In this document: positions 32,947 to 44,580 of the stretch, in pieces
Numbering within the stretch: position 1 is the first letter of the stretch
Layout of the letters: each line of letters starts with the position of its first letter
From: Zea mays
Lineage: Eukaryota; Streptophyta; Magnoliopsida; Poales; Poaceae
Reading direction: 5' to 3'
Assembly: GCF_902167145.1 (NCBI RefSeq)
Contig: NC_050098.1
Coordinates: forward strand, 137,466,207-137,530,206
DNA: 64,000 bases
The notes under the pieces: model-generated
Told to the model about the DNA's origin: nothing
The model's input: the letters and a program-made list of their open reading frames with translations, nothing else
The model's database searches: none
Translations under genes and position numbers: made by a program

Positions 32947-35900
32947 ACAACACATTTAAAGCTTACATAAGATTTGATAAATAAGATTTTGAATCCTATG
33001 ATATAGTTTCCTCCCCCTAAATTTGTGCATTTCAAAAAATACCAATTTTGTACTCAAATGCCAAAAGCACATATTTGGGTCAAAGAGTGAAGACAACTTA
33101 TATCATACTATTCATGGGGTGCAGTGTGTCATAAAATAAATGTGATGCTCATGACATAGTATGCACTCATCAATTTCCTACATCTTATGATTTACTTATG
33201 ATTCTCCCTTTTTGTTAATTAATCTCCCCTTTTCAAAAGTCTTCTAACACTTAGTTACATATGACTAAAGGTAAGCTTTAATGCACAATTTCTCCCCCTT
33301 TGGCATAAATCTCCAAAAAGGATACAAAGGATATAAAGGGAAGAAATTTTGATTAAGCAAGATTTAAACACGCTATCATGAAAAGGGTCCTTAGATGGCA
33401 CAAAGGTAATGGATAAGTGTCAAAAGTGATGTACCTTTGCGATTTACCTTTTCAAGGGATTTCCAGACTTGTGTTGGATTTAGAATTCATTAGCAAGCTC
33501 TTGTTGGCATAAATGTGACATAGGTCCAAGATATCAAATGAAGATTGTCATACTAATTCGAAAGATAAATCTTGATACCTGGAGTTTAGATGTCACCTAG
33601 CATTTTCTTATCACAACAAGAGGCAACATGAAAATTTTACAAGTATGGATTGTACAACTAGTGACCATGTACAAAAAATACCAATTGAAAAACACCAATT
33701 GATACAATTTGATAGATGAACATATCACTAATTGCATATTACACTAAGTTCTCCTCAAGATTTATTGCACACATATATATGAATTCAATTGATACCAGTT
33801 GAGAGTACTTATTTGTAATTTAAAGTACCATTGACATAAATGAGTATCAATTGAACATAATCATGCAAAATAAGAAACATGTGTGTTATTTAATCAATTA
33901 ATTTCTAGACAGGAGAATTTATAAGCTATGCTACTTCAGATATTTGTAATCCAAAAAGATGTGATACATATTTACCAATTTTAGATGACGTTGGAGTAGC
34001 ATATACAAGAGAAACTCATTCTCTTATGAAATGTATAGAAGATACATTTATTGGAGCAAAGAATCTTTGATACCCATCAAAATTTGTAGTGGAAGCGATT
34101 GTCTTTGCTTGAAGATTCCTTTCTAATTTGAGACTACACACATAATAGACTTGAAAATGAAGTTAGTCTCAAAGATTCAAATTATAGACCATTCTCCCCC
34201 TAAATGTGTGCATACAAGTGATGAATACTTGTTCAGCTTATGCACTTGGACTTGTGAGGCCAGGGGATTAAGTTATACAATTTGAACCTTGGTACAAATA
34301 AAGTATGAAAATGTGAAATTGTACCAATTGAAGGAATTATTCATACTCAAAAAGTATACTAATAAACATGATATGCAATATTTAAGCCAAGATTCTTGAG
34401 AAGTTAGCATGTTTGATTCATACCTCACTAAGATGACTTAAGACTAACTTATGACATCACCACAAGAGGTATTAATCAAATATATAGAGATTCTTTAATC
34501 GTCACCACAAGTGCAACCTTATGATGTGACTTAAGATATTTCATATACATGCACACACTAGCATGTAAGAGCCTAGATACACAAATGTTATACAATAGTT
34601 CATGGAATGACACACCTTTGTTTTATGCCACATGGTCTCCATTATAATCATGAATTTCCATCTTAGCTTTTGATAGGCTTGACATTTCAAAGAGAAACTT
34701 ATCCTCTTCAAACGATCAAAAGAAATTCATTTTCATTTCTATGGAACCATTCATCCTCATTTGATGTTCTCCAAGGTGTGAGACTACACAACATGAACTT
34801 GAAAGAAATCATTAGTCTCACAAGATATAGGCTAAACTCTCCCTCAATTTGTGCATGCAAGAGTACACAAAGTACACTTATGAACATCAACAATACGAGG
34901 TTAAAGGAGATGTTTGCACTATATCTTGGTTTAACATAACATGCTTTACATAGATGATGAAAATTATACCAATTAAAAGTTTAAGAGCTAAAAGTATATC
35001 AATTGAAATTTTGAAGGGTAAAGCATGCTAATATGAACCTCAAACCTCATAATGAAGGATATCATATAAATATGTCACTACATCTTCATTATTTGGTTGA
35101 CAAAAAAATATAACTCCCTTCTTGAATCACTGTGATCTCTTTTCTCTTTACGATTTCATCCAACCAAGTGATCATGAACTTTATTCATCTTTGCTTGGTT
35201 CGATCATACTTGATATGAGACCCATTGAAACTCAATGATTGAAAGAACCAAGACTCTTATATTCGTAGATTTTCAATCCATCTTGAAAGCACTTGGAAGG
35301 ACCTTGTTGAAACACTTAGAAAAGAGAGCATTAAAAACACAAGGGAGGGTTTCACAAATGATTATCCTTATATGTGGATGACAAATGAATCATCAATATT
35401 GAAACCCAAAAGGATAGACTAAATTCCTTTAAATTAGTGCACACATATAGTTGATGTCAAAGTTATATGCACTATTGAACATTTTATATTGCAAGGAAAT
35501 TAACCTGTACTATGGTACATCCCACTAAGGATATAATACTAAAGCAATTGAATGAGAGTAAGTTTTCATACCTTGGCCTCTTATCAACCTCATCTTACTT
35601 TAGTTGAATAGTATCCTTTAAGCTTGTGATTTATCCAATTTAAAACAAGCACCATCTCTTAACATAGATTTTCTTTATTTCTTAATCAACAACTGATGTA
35701 TACCCTCAAGTGCTTCCTCTTCCTTAGCAGCTACACAAGTCACAAAGGAGGTAAGGTCAGAAAATAATATGCACTTGAGATTCAGTTGTTACCACCCTTG
35801 CTACTGTCTCCAAATATGATTTTTACATCCATTATTGAGCACCCAGCTTGATCCATTGAAGAAGTGATCCTGCAAAACAAGTTTAAGCTTTGTATTTTGG

Positions 35901-38246
35901 TACCCAATTTGAATTGGGTCCTTTGAGATTAGTAGTAAGAGCTTTGAGTACCCACACAATCTTTATTTTGGCCTTTCTCTTTGTGTAGGCACCCACATAT
36001 ACTTGACAACCATCTTACATGGTTTCAAATCAATATTTAATCACACAGATAAAGGCTAGAGTTAAGAATAGGAGCCTTTTCTCCTTTTCTTGATACATCA
36101 TTGTGTTGCCTTCTTGATGATGAACCTAGCTTGACCTTGGGTGCACCTAGCTTATCAAGGTTAGTCGCACAAGCATTCATATCATAAAGACAAGTTATGC
36201 ATGGAGTTTACAATTTAGTGATCCAATTCAATGTCAAGCATATGGATACCGACTGAAGTAGATTTCTAAGATATAAAAATAAGGGTTTCCAAAATTTAGA
36301 GAGTATGGATCACTAATTGTACCTTTTACAGTTTAAAATTCATATCCATGTTAGTGCATATGTATGTCATAAATATCAACAAAAAGGATTCTTATGCACT
36401 TTTAGATTTAACTATAAGGGAATTTTAAACTGCCTCAGGAGTAGCTATTTAGAAAATAAAGATTACAATCCATATGAATTATATACAAATTTACCATTTT
36501 GGATTGTATTAGTATAGCTTACTCAAGGGAAACTTATTCTCTACGACACAAGATATATAATGTTCTCCCACTAGATATGTGCATCAAGTATTTGAATGAC
36601 TTGCCACATGCACTTTCAATTCAGTTAAGAGTCTCAAGAGGAGTACATTACATATATTGGTCAAGGCATGACAAATTTTCAATGAATAAACTTATGCCTA
36701 AGAATACTTACCACCATATAGAACGTACCATTTGATATACCGATTTGAAAGATCTTACTATCGGTGGTGGTGTCATCGTAGTATTCTTCTTATCGTCATT
36801 TGTGGAGACTTCCTTCTTTATCTTGTTATCTCTTTTCCTTTTAATACTAGTTGAAAAAGAACTTTGAAAAAAGATATTAGTAGTTCAAGGAAGTATTTAA
36901 TGAATGATGATCTTTAGATATGAATTGCAAACAAATCATCATTTATGAGGCATAAAGGCATAAGTTAAATTCCTTTTAAGTTAATGCACATGGAGGAGTG
37001 AATTAACAATATGCACCAATTTACAAATTTAAGCCAAAAGGAATTTAACCTTCATATTGACATTTCTTTCCATAGAACAGATAATTACAAATTGAAAGAA
37101 TATCACTTGAAAGGAACAACTATTGATCAACTACCAATTGAAGCAACTAGTTCCATACCTTTTCCTTGAGCATTCCTAATCTTTCTTTTAGGTGAAGATT
37201 AACCTTTAATGCTTGTGATTTTACCAATCGAAAAAGCACAATCTCTACTTATGAATTTCCATGAAATATCTTAAAAGAGATTGCATTTGAAACACAAGCA
37301 ATAGTTTCCTATTTAGAAACCTCTAGTATATGAATGACAAGGAGGTCACTAAAATAAGGAAACCTCATGATATGAACTAAATTACCATTACAAGCATCAT
37401 GTGTAACATCAATTTAAATAAGATGAAACTAGCATGATTATTAAATTAAGTTTACAGGGCAAGTTTAATTCACAACATGGTGAGTGATTAATGTAGAAGA
37501 CTCAAAACCAATTTTAACAAGAATGAATACATCGCATAGTATTGGTTCGATCTTCTTTGAATGTTTAATGGCACACTCCATTTGGGAAACACATTCTCAT
37601 GTTGTGAAACTACATAAATCACTCGGATAAAAACATTAGTCTCACAACTCTAGTCATATAGAGAATTTCCCTTTTGGTAAGTGCTTTAAGAATTTGAATT
37701 TCTTACTTAGCACTCTATTCATTTAAGAACATGGGACAATCCTCTTTATGTCTAGGTCATAGCAATAATATGATAATTCATTTGAAATATGCCACAAGAT
37801 ACATACAACCAATTTAAAGCATGTAGATTGTCACAATATAAAAATATAAACTTGCAATCTACCATATGATTTGATCTTTTCTAAGGCAAGGTAAAATCTT
37901 TTAAGTTCGTTCTCAAGTGCTTCATTTTTCCTATGTGGCTACAAAAGACACAAAGGAATATACTAATTAAAAGCAATGTGCACTTAATAATTAATTGTTA
38001 CCATCCTTTGGCTATCACTTAGTTTTAGGCCTTTTGCTTGATTCCGACAAAGGTTAATCCTTATTCCCTACAACACAAGTTCTTGCTAGAGATGAATATG
38101 AAGTTAGTGATATAACAACTCAATTCATCTTTGGGACAATCTTAAAAGAATAGTCAATGTAAGATTGATAGCTTGAGATAAGAATTAAGTTAAACCACTC
38201 AAGCACCCCAAAGCTTCATATCATCTCTAGGTACCTGCAAAACTTA
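32947..38246 (-). other. 5.3-kb non-coding spacer with degenerate repeats
   Basis: AT-rich with no domain on either strand. It repeatedly contains a box like CTCCCCCTAAATTTGTGCAT (33011, 34194, 34837, 36565; weaker at 35420, 36970) and ACCAATTGAA/TCAATTGATA words (for example 33678-33690, 33845, 34322, 35000). On the element's sense strand these are purine tracts and CAATTGGTAT words. Segments such as CATTAGTCTCACAA also recur (34810, 37650), suggesting several diverged copies of a unit of a few hundred bases. Confidence 0.6.
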
Positions 38247-39787
38247 TTAAGTATATTTTGGTACCCATCTCATGATGGGTCCATCAAGGTTAGCCAATGA
38301 GGACTTAGGCACCCAAATAGCCTTGGTCCTAGAATGTGGTGAACTCATCACCTTTCTAGCACAAGAGTCAAATTTGGGTTTCCTAAGCATATCTGAATGT
38401 ATTGACAAGTTAGGCTTAGGAATTTTACCCTTTGGACAAACCTTGAATAGATGACCTTTTTCACGGCAATTATAACAAATGTGGTGCTTGTCCTTGCAAT
38501 GTATTTGCCTTTTGCTTTCATCCTTTTTGATGGTCATCTTTCTTGATCGTGCAAGGTTTTGGTTCTTCATGTGGGGGTATGAATCAATTTCATGACCCTT
38601 CTCCTTGCATCCATAGCACCTTCTATCGCTTTTCTTTGATCTTTCTTTGTTGAAGCACATAGGTACATTGTTAGAGCAAATAGTATGAGCATTAATTTTC
38701 TTACCATGAATTTTGCTCATGCCCTTCTTGGAAAGCTTGGTATTCTTTTGAAGGGGTTTTGTGCATGCTACGGTTGTCCCCTTCTCAAGCTTTTTCACCA
38801 TATTATCACAGTTATGTTGAGAAGGTTGAGCATGACACTTTCCCTTCAAAAGAGTTAAGCTCCTTCTTAGCCTTCCAACTTCTTCCTTGAGCTCTTTATT
38901 TTCTCGTGTGATAAAAATATCACTAATTCCTGAAATTTCTAGCTCAATGGAAGATTGGCTTTCTTGAGAGCAACATTTGTTAGCACATGATAATCTAGTT
39001 TCTACTTGAGTACATGTGCATAAGTGAGGTTGGTATGATTTCAAATTAGTTAACACAACCTCATGAGCCATTTCTAACATGATATGTGAATCCATAAATT
39101 TATTATGAGAGCACACAAGCATATCATGTTTGTCTTGCAAAGCTAGATTTTCAATATTTAGCTTTTCTATTGTGTTCTTGAGCATAGCATTTTTATTTTC
39201 CAATTGAGCAATATATGATGAATTATTAACAACTTTAATTTGCTCAATTGAAATGTGTTCATACCTTTGGACCAAATCATCATGAGAGCACTTTAGCTTC
39301 TCATGCTCTTTGGTCAACTTCTCTAAGTCTTCGATTTTTCTGATGAGGAAGTCTTCTTGCTTATGAAGCATTTCTTTTTGTTCTTCCGCTCTTTTCATGA
39401 GTTTGAGCAAGCTCATCCGATGTTTCTTGCTTAGCTGAGCGAAGAATTGTTGAAGATCGTCCTCATCTTCACTATCACTTTCTTGCTCCTCCTCATCCTC
39501 ACTTTCGCTTTCACTATCACTCCCATTAGCAATAAAGCACATATGAGAAGTGGATTTGAAAGACTAACCTTGTGAAGAGGTGGATTCGTCGTTTGGCTCC
39601 ATCGATCATTTTCTTCTTCAATTTTGTTCTTCGCCTCATCTTCCTTCATTTTGAGGAACATCCTTTCGGCGATTCTCATGGCAAGATCTATTGCCCTAGG
39701 ATCAACATCTGCAACAAAAGATGAAGTCGAGGCAACCTCAACTTTTTCAAGCTTAGAAGCACTTTCGTTTCTTAGTCCCCCCGACAT
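38247..39787 (-). pseudogene. Gag relic: coiled coil plus zinc knuckles, no capsid domain
   Basis: An ATG at 39785-39787 lies about 40 bases after the primer site and opens a short helical N-terminus (RAIDLAMRIAERMFLKMKED). The frame shifts near 39550, after which 38247-39542 is open for 431 codons. This part has an acidic Ser/Glu/Asp run, a long coiled coil, a degenerate knuckle (CYGCKEKGHEIDSY, last Cys replaced), an intact CCHC knuckle (CYNCREKGHLFKVC) and a C-terminus with two WVPK motifs. The C-terminal layout (acidic run, DDL...FA.L, coiled coil, WVPK) parallels the Gag of elements at 44581 and 53911, but their N-terminal DUF4219/UBN2 capsid region is absent. It is probably packaged or mobilised with help from related elements. 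Confidence 0.8.
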
Positions 39788-39827
39788 GATCTTTCCTCAC
39801 GCGGTTAAGCGTTAGAACGAGGATTAG

Positions 39828-39839
39828 GCTCTGATACCA
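39828..39839 (-). promoter_or_regulatory. primer binding site, initiator tRNA-Met type
   Basis: The minus strand reads TGGTATCAGAGC two bases inside the 5' LTR, the standard Copia/Sirevirus primer site for minus-strand DNA synthesis. Confidence 0.9.
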
Positions 39840-39841
39840 AT

Positions 39842-41862
39842 TGAAAGTTGTCTAGAGGGGGGTGAATATGCAAGTTAAAACTTTTTCAACAAAACTAGAA
39901 ATGAACTGGGTAAAACCGGTTCAACCGGTGTCAAAACCGGTTCAACCGGTTTGCACGAGCTCAACTAAAGAATGAGATATAAAACTGAATTGATCTCGAA
40001 ATCCACCCAGTTAACTTTGGAAATGAGATGTTCTAAATGATCCACAGGGTTCAAGGTAGTAGATCTGAGAAGGGCACTTCTCAAAATCCACACACCAAAA
40101 AGATATAAACAAATCTTCCATGCAATGGTGAGAGAACGAAGAACACAAACAAACACAATGAGCAAGAACACAAGAGACACAAGATTTATCCCGAGGTTCG
40201 GTCACACCACCAAGGTGCCCTACTTCCTCGTTGAGGCGCCCACAAAGAGTCGGGTCTCTTTCAACCCTAATCCTCCCTTTGCCGACCACAAAGGTCAAGC
40301 CCACACAATAATCTTTGCTCAAATGAGCGGTAATACAAACTTTCTTGTGGTCTTCCACAAGATTTGGAGACTCACAAGCGACACCTAGTCGTCTAGGAGC
40401 TAGAAGCTCCAAGAGTAATGAATCCACAAAGGACTCGATGTAGTACCAAAGCTCGAATCAAGAAGAACAAGAAGGATTTGGAGATGAAGCACAAAATCGC
40501 AGCTCTTCAATCTCACTCAAAGATTTCTCTCCAAAGATTTGAAATGGGAGAGGCAAGAGGTGTGTGAGAGAGAGTGGGAGGTGTTTCTCAGGTTGGGAAT
40601 GGAGTCCAAGTCGTGCTCTTCTATGGGGGAGAGAGGTATGAGTGAGTATATATAGGTGGGGCTCCAAAACTTGCTGTTTTTGACTTTTCTGCTCAAAAAC
40701 CGGTTGAACCGGTTTTCAAAAACCTGCGCACAGCTTTTTAGCTGACACAGCAGGTTGGTAAGAAAAAGTGAACAGTGCAAAAACCGGTTGAACCGGTTTC
40801 CACCAGACAAAAACCGGTTGAGTGTCCGGCTGAACCAGTATTTTCCAGAGAGCAATTTTGGCCAAGATAGACTTAAACAGGTTGTACTACATACTTTCAC
40901 TAAGGATTAACAAGGGTAAAATGAAAGTTTTAGATCAAGGATTTTGAGCTTTAGTACCAACACCAACCTTCATTATGGATCCCCCTTGATAGTACGACGA
41001 TTCCTATACTCAAGTTAAATAAAATATAATTAGGTAAACTCCTTGAGCCATTGGTGTCTCAAGTGTGATTTCTCCATGGTGTTGCTTCATAAGGATCACA
41101 AACATCTTTGTCTCACCTTTTGAAGCAAACACAAATCGAGCTAGTGACTTGTGCCATTTCACCATATATGAGTTCAAATCATGGCTTCAAGTCACCTTAC
41201 CGATGCATCAACATGTTGTAACTCTTTATAGCTGATTAGTTCATCGACTTAGTGCAAGTACTCTCTTCTTCACCTTAGCCATGTTACCTCGGTCTACAAG
41301 CCGTCGCTTGGCCTTCACCTTCGCTTAGTTCCTCAAAGTCCTTTCCTTGCTATCTTTACCCTATCAAGCCATTCTTGAGTCACATCCTATTGAGCATACA
41401 TTGAGAGAATCATTTCTTCAATATTGTGAACCTTTCTTGAATGTCATCTAGATATAACTGCTAAGATCAATCAAGCTCTAAGCTCTAGTTTGATTCTCAT
41501 ATATTCATATATGGACTAATAGTAATATGGTCAAGCCAATTCACGATTCCTCATATCTTATTCACTTTTGCTTGACCAATCCTCTTAATCACTTCAACCT
41601 CTATTATGATCATATTTATGCATAGTGATTTCTCAGGACTTGTCCATATATTCAAACCAATATAGAGACCATATTATATCCATTTGCATTGTCTCACTGG
41701 TTATTTGACCTTGTGTTGAACCTTGTTCACTGATCATTATACACTATTCAAGTATGTTCATCATACTGAATTTCCTGTTCAACACTTAGCAAACTTGTTA
41801 GACCTTTAAATGTGTTGTTATCCAAATCACCAAAACTCACAAAAGGGATGAATGCACTTTCA
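39842..41862 (-). repeat. 5' LTR of gag-only element (2021 bp)
   Basis: Intact LTR with TGAAAG/CTTTCA ends. In minus orientation it drives the element; a TATATATA-like box is seen near 40645. AACCGGTT palindromes cluster at 39915-39950 and 40695-40830. Divergence from the split copy is a few percent by eye. Confidence 0.9.
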
Positions 41863-41867
41863 CTTGT

Positions 41868-42361
41868 TAATGACTTAGAATGCTTAAAGTAAACTAGTTT
41901 CTCATGGTTATGGGATGGGAGTTTATGTAATGTTATTAAGAAAGTACTGAAGAAGTCTCTTTTATGTCAAGTGGTAAGTAAAAATGTTTAGTATAATGCG
42001 AGACTTGAGTAGGTTTTTAGGGTCGCAAGAATGGAGTCTTGTGGACATAGACCGCTTGAGTTGATTAAGGACCATCCATTGTTGACATTGGTTTGAGCAA
42101 CTTTATTGTGATACCACATATCCTCTTATGGGGAGGATGAGCTGATTACCTTAGTTGCTCCACTCTTACGGACATGATCCTAGACATGTGGTCTTGTGTG
42201 ACTTGGTAGAGGATGCTAGGGTTGTCCCCTGTGGACCTAGGTAGGCCTCCACATGAGCTAAGCGTGGATTCGTATGTTCGGAACTCTTTGGAAAAAGTTG
42301 ACAAAAGTACCCCTTGTTCACAGTGGATGAGTCGTATGGTCCCTTTGTTGTGTGGGTAAAG
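41868..42361. other. unclassified old repeat, right half
   Basis: Continuation of 16599-17319 across the insertion at 17325. Resembles retroelement LTR or internal non-coding sequence but has no frame or domain. It ends where the Ji-like LTR-A begins. Confidence 0.4.
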
Positions 42362-43271
42362 CGAAAGGGAAATAGGCCTAAAAACCATTTCCACACTTGT
42401 TTTGGTAATTGAAAACCATCACAACCAATCGAGCTAACTAATTTGCTAAGTTACAAATTCAAGTACTAAGAAAATACTTCAAGGAAGATCAACCATCAAA
42501 ACAGCATATTACAGACCGTCCGAGGCTCTAGTATGGACTGTCCGGGATAACGTAGATCATCCCGGACAGGAACTTTTTGAAAATACCACATGTATTTTGA
42601 ACCATCCGGGCCCTCCTGGCAGACCATCCGCGACACCTCGATGAACTTCGGACAGGAACTATGCCAAATGCACACCTTTACTATGGGCTGTCCGAAGGAA
42701 AGTCGAGTATCGTCCGACACTATGCGCGGACCGTCCGGCCTCATGCGCAGACCATCTGCCCGTTGAAGATCAATCCAACCCAAAGGTGTTGGATTTGGTA
42801 AAATGATTTGTAGCGTTCACGCGGATCGATCGGAGGCATGATCGGACCGTCTGTGACAAGCTTTATCTGACATCTGACGATGCATTTAATGTGATTATAG
42901 CTGTTGATATAATCATTATAACTGACCATTGTGATTCAGTCATTGATCTTGCAGGGGCGGACCATTCGAACTAGGCACGCGGACCGTCCGCGTGTGGTAG
43001 AAAGTTAGCAACGGCTAGGAGGTGGTTGGTGGCTATAAATACAACCCCAACCACCCCTTCAATGGCATCCAAGCTTCCACAACTCTCATTCATTGCAAAG
43101 AGCAAGACTTCACTTCAAGCCACACTCAAAAGCCTCAAAACTGCTCCAAGTGTCATAATTGCGATTTGTAATCTTTAGTCATTAGCGCCTTGGAGAGACT
43201 CTAGAGAGTGTGATCTTGTGTTTTCTTATTGCTCTTGTTGCTTGGTTTTATTGATCGTGCTTTCTTCCTCC
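42362..43271 (+). repeat. old Ji-like Sirevirus LTR (LTR-A), left part
   Basis: Begins CGAAAGGGAAATAGG (TG decayed to CG) and aligns with the 5' LTR at 52633. GACCGTCCG-type motifs are often changed to GACCATCCG here, a sign of cytosine deamination. A TATAAATA box is at 43034-43041. Interrupted at 43271 by the Opie-like element. Confidence 0.8.
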
Positions 43272-44531
43272 TGAAAGGGAAATAGGGTTAACCATTTTCA
43301 ATAATTAATTTTGGTGGTTGACGGTCAACACAAACACATGGATTAACTAGTTTGTCTACAATTCATTTATTACAGGTGCATAAGGTTCAACACAAACCAA
43401 GAAAGAAATCAAGTTAGGGACACAATTCAAAAATGGAGCAATACTTAGAGTGTGCTGGAAAATGGTGCACCGGACACTGTCCAGTGCACCAGCCAGGCGC
43501 CCTCTGAACCAGCCACTCTCTGGAATTCCAGGATAGTCTCCGCTATAATTCACCGGACTGTCCGGTGAGCCAGCGGAGCAACGGCTCTCTGCGCACCAAC
43601 GGTCGACTGTGCAGAGTGTACAGTGATGAACAATGCCACACAGAAGTTAGAGCAGCAAAGTCAGAGGTCATCGGACGGTCTGGTGTGGCACCGGACTGTC
43701 CGGTTCACCAAGACGACAAGGCACTCCAACGGTCAACTGCTCCGGACCCTAACGGTTGCGCTGACATGGCACGCACCGGACAGTGCACAATGACTGTCCG
43801 GTGGCGCACCAGACTGTCCGCTGCGCCCATCGACAACAGAAATCAACCAACGGCTAGAAGTGGTTGGGAGGCTATAAATACCCCCCAACCACCTCATCAA
43901 CTCCCATCCATGCTTTCTGAAATCTTCATTCATTGCAAGAGCAAAAGCCCAACACTCCAAAACACAATCAAAGTAATCAATCCACTCAAAGTCCCCAAAA
44001 TCAACTCTAGTGCATTAGGGCTTGTGAGAGGATCAATTGTGTTCATTTGTTTCTCTTGTCGCTTGAATTGGCCTTTTCTTTTTCCTTCTTATTCTCAAGA
44101 GACTTGTAATCGAAGCAAGAGACACCTAAGTGTGTGGTGGTCCTTCCGGGGTCTAAGTGACCCGTGAGATTAAGGAAAAGGCTCACTCGGTCTAAGTGAT
44201 CATTTGAGAGAGGGAAAGGGGTGAAATAGACCCGATCTTTGTGACCTCCTCAACGGGGACTAGGTTCTTCGGAACCGAACCTCGGTAAAACAAATCATCG
44301 TGTTCACTTGCTTTGATTCTCGTTTGATTTGTTTTCTCTCTCTTACGCTTCCTTGCTAGTATTAATTTGAAGTTGACTCCCATACGTCATCTGCATTCTT
44401 TGAGCAACTCTTAGCAAGAGAAACATCCCTTTTACTTGAATTTAATTCTAATGCTAACCCCGGTCTTTAGTGTGTGTTTAAGTTTGTAAATTTCAGGTTT
44501 CGCCTATTCACCCCCCTCTAGGCAACTTTCA
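43272..44531 (+). repeat. 5' LTR of Opie-like element
   Basis: 1260 bp, TGAAAG...CTTTCA. Near-palindrome CACCGGACTGTCCGGTG at 43551-43567, with partial copies around it. TATA box at 43873. Confidence 0.93.
43873..43880 (+). promoter_or_regulatory. LTR TATA box
   Basis: GGCTATAAATACCCCCC, repeated at 51898-51905 in the 3' LTR. The equivalent in element B is at 53265-53272. Confidence 0.7.
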
Positions 44532-44533
44532 AT

Positions 44534-44545
44534 TGGTATTAGAGC
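44534..44545 (+). promoter_or_regulatory. primer binding site of Opie-like element
   Basis: TGGTATTAGAGC two bases after the 5' LTR, one mismatch from the initiator tRNA-Met site TGGTATCAGAGC. Confidence 0.88.
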
Positions 44546-44580
44546 TAGTGCTTCATTAAGAGCCTTACCAACTCGAAGTG

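Larger units (their letters stand above)
17325..41862 (-). mobile_element. gag-only Sirevirus-like (Copia) LTR retrotransposon
   Basis: Bounded by TSD CTTGT at 17320-17324 and 41863-41867, with LTR ends TGAAAG...CTTTCA. Without the Huck-like insertion at 19023-32558 it is about 11 kb. The initiator-Met-type primer binding site (minus strand, 39828-39839) beside the right LTR and the purine tract beside the left LTR fix the orientation as minus. The interior carries a Gag relic near the 5' end, then 5.3 kb of non-coding spacer. No protease, integrase, RT or RNase H is detectable. LTR terminal sequence, primer site, repeated purine tracts and Gag C-terminal similarity place it with the Sireviruses as a large non-autonomous derivative. 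Confidence 0.85.
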
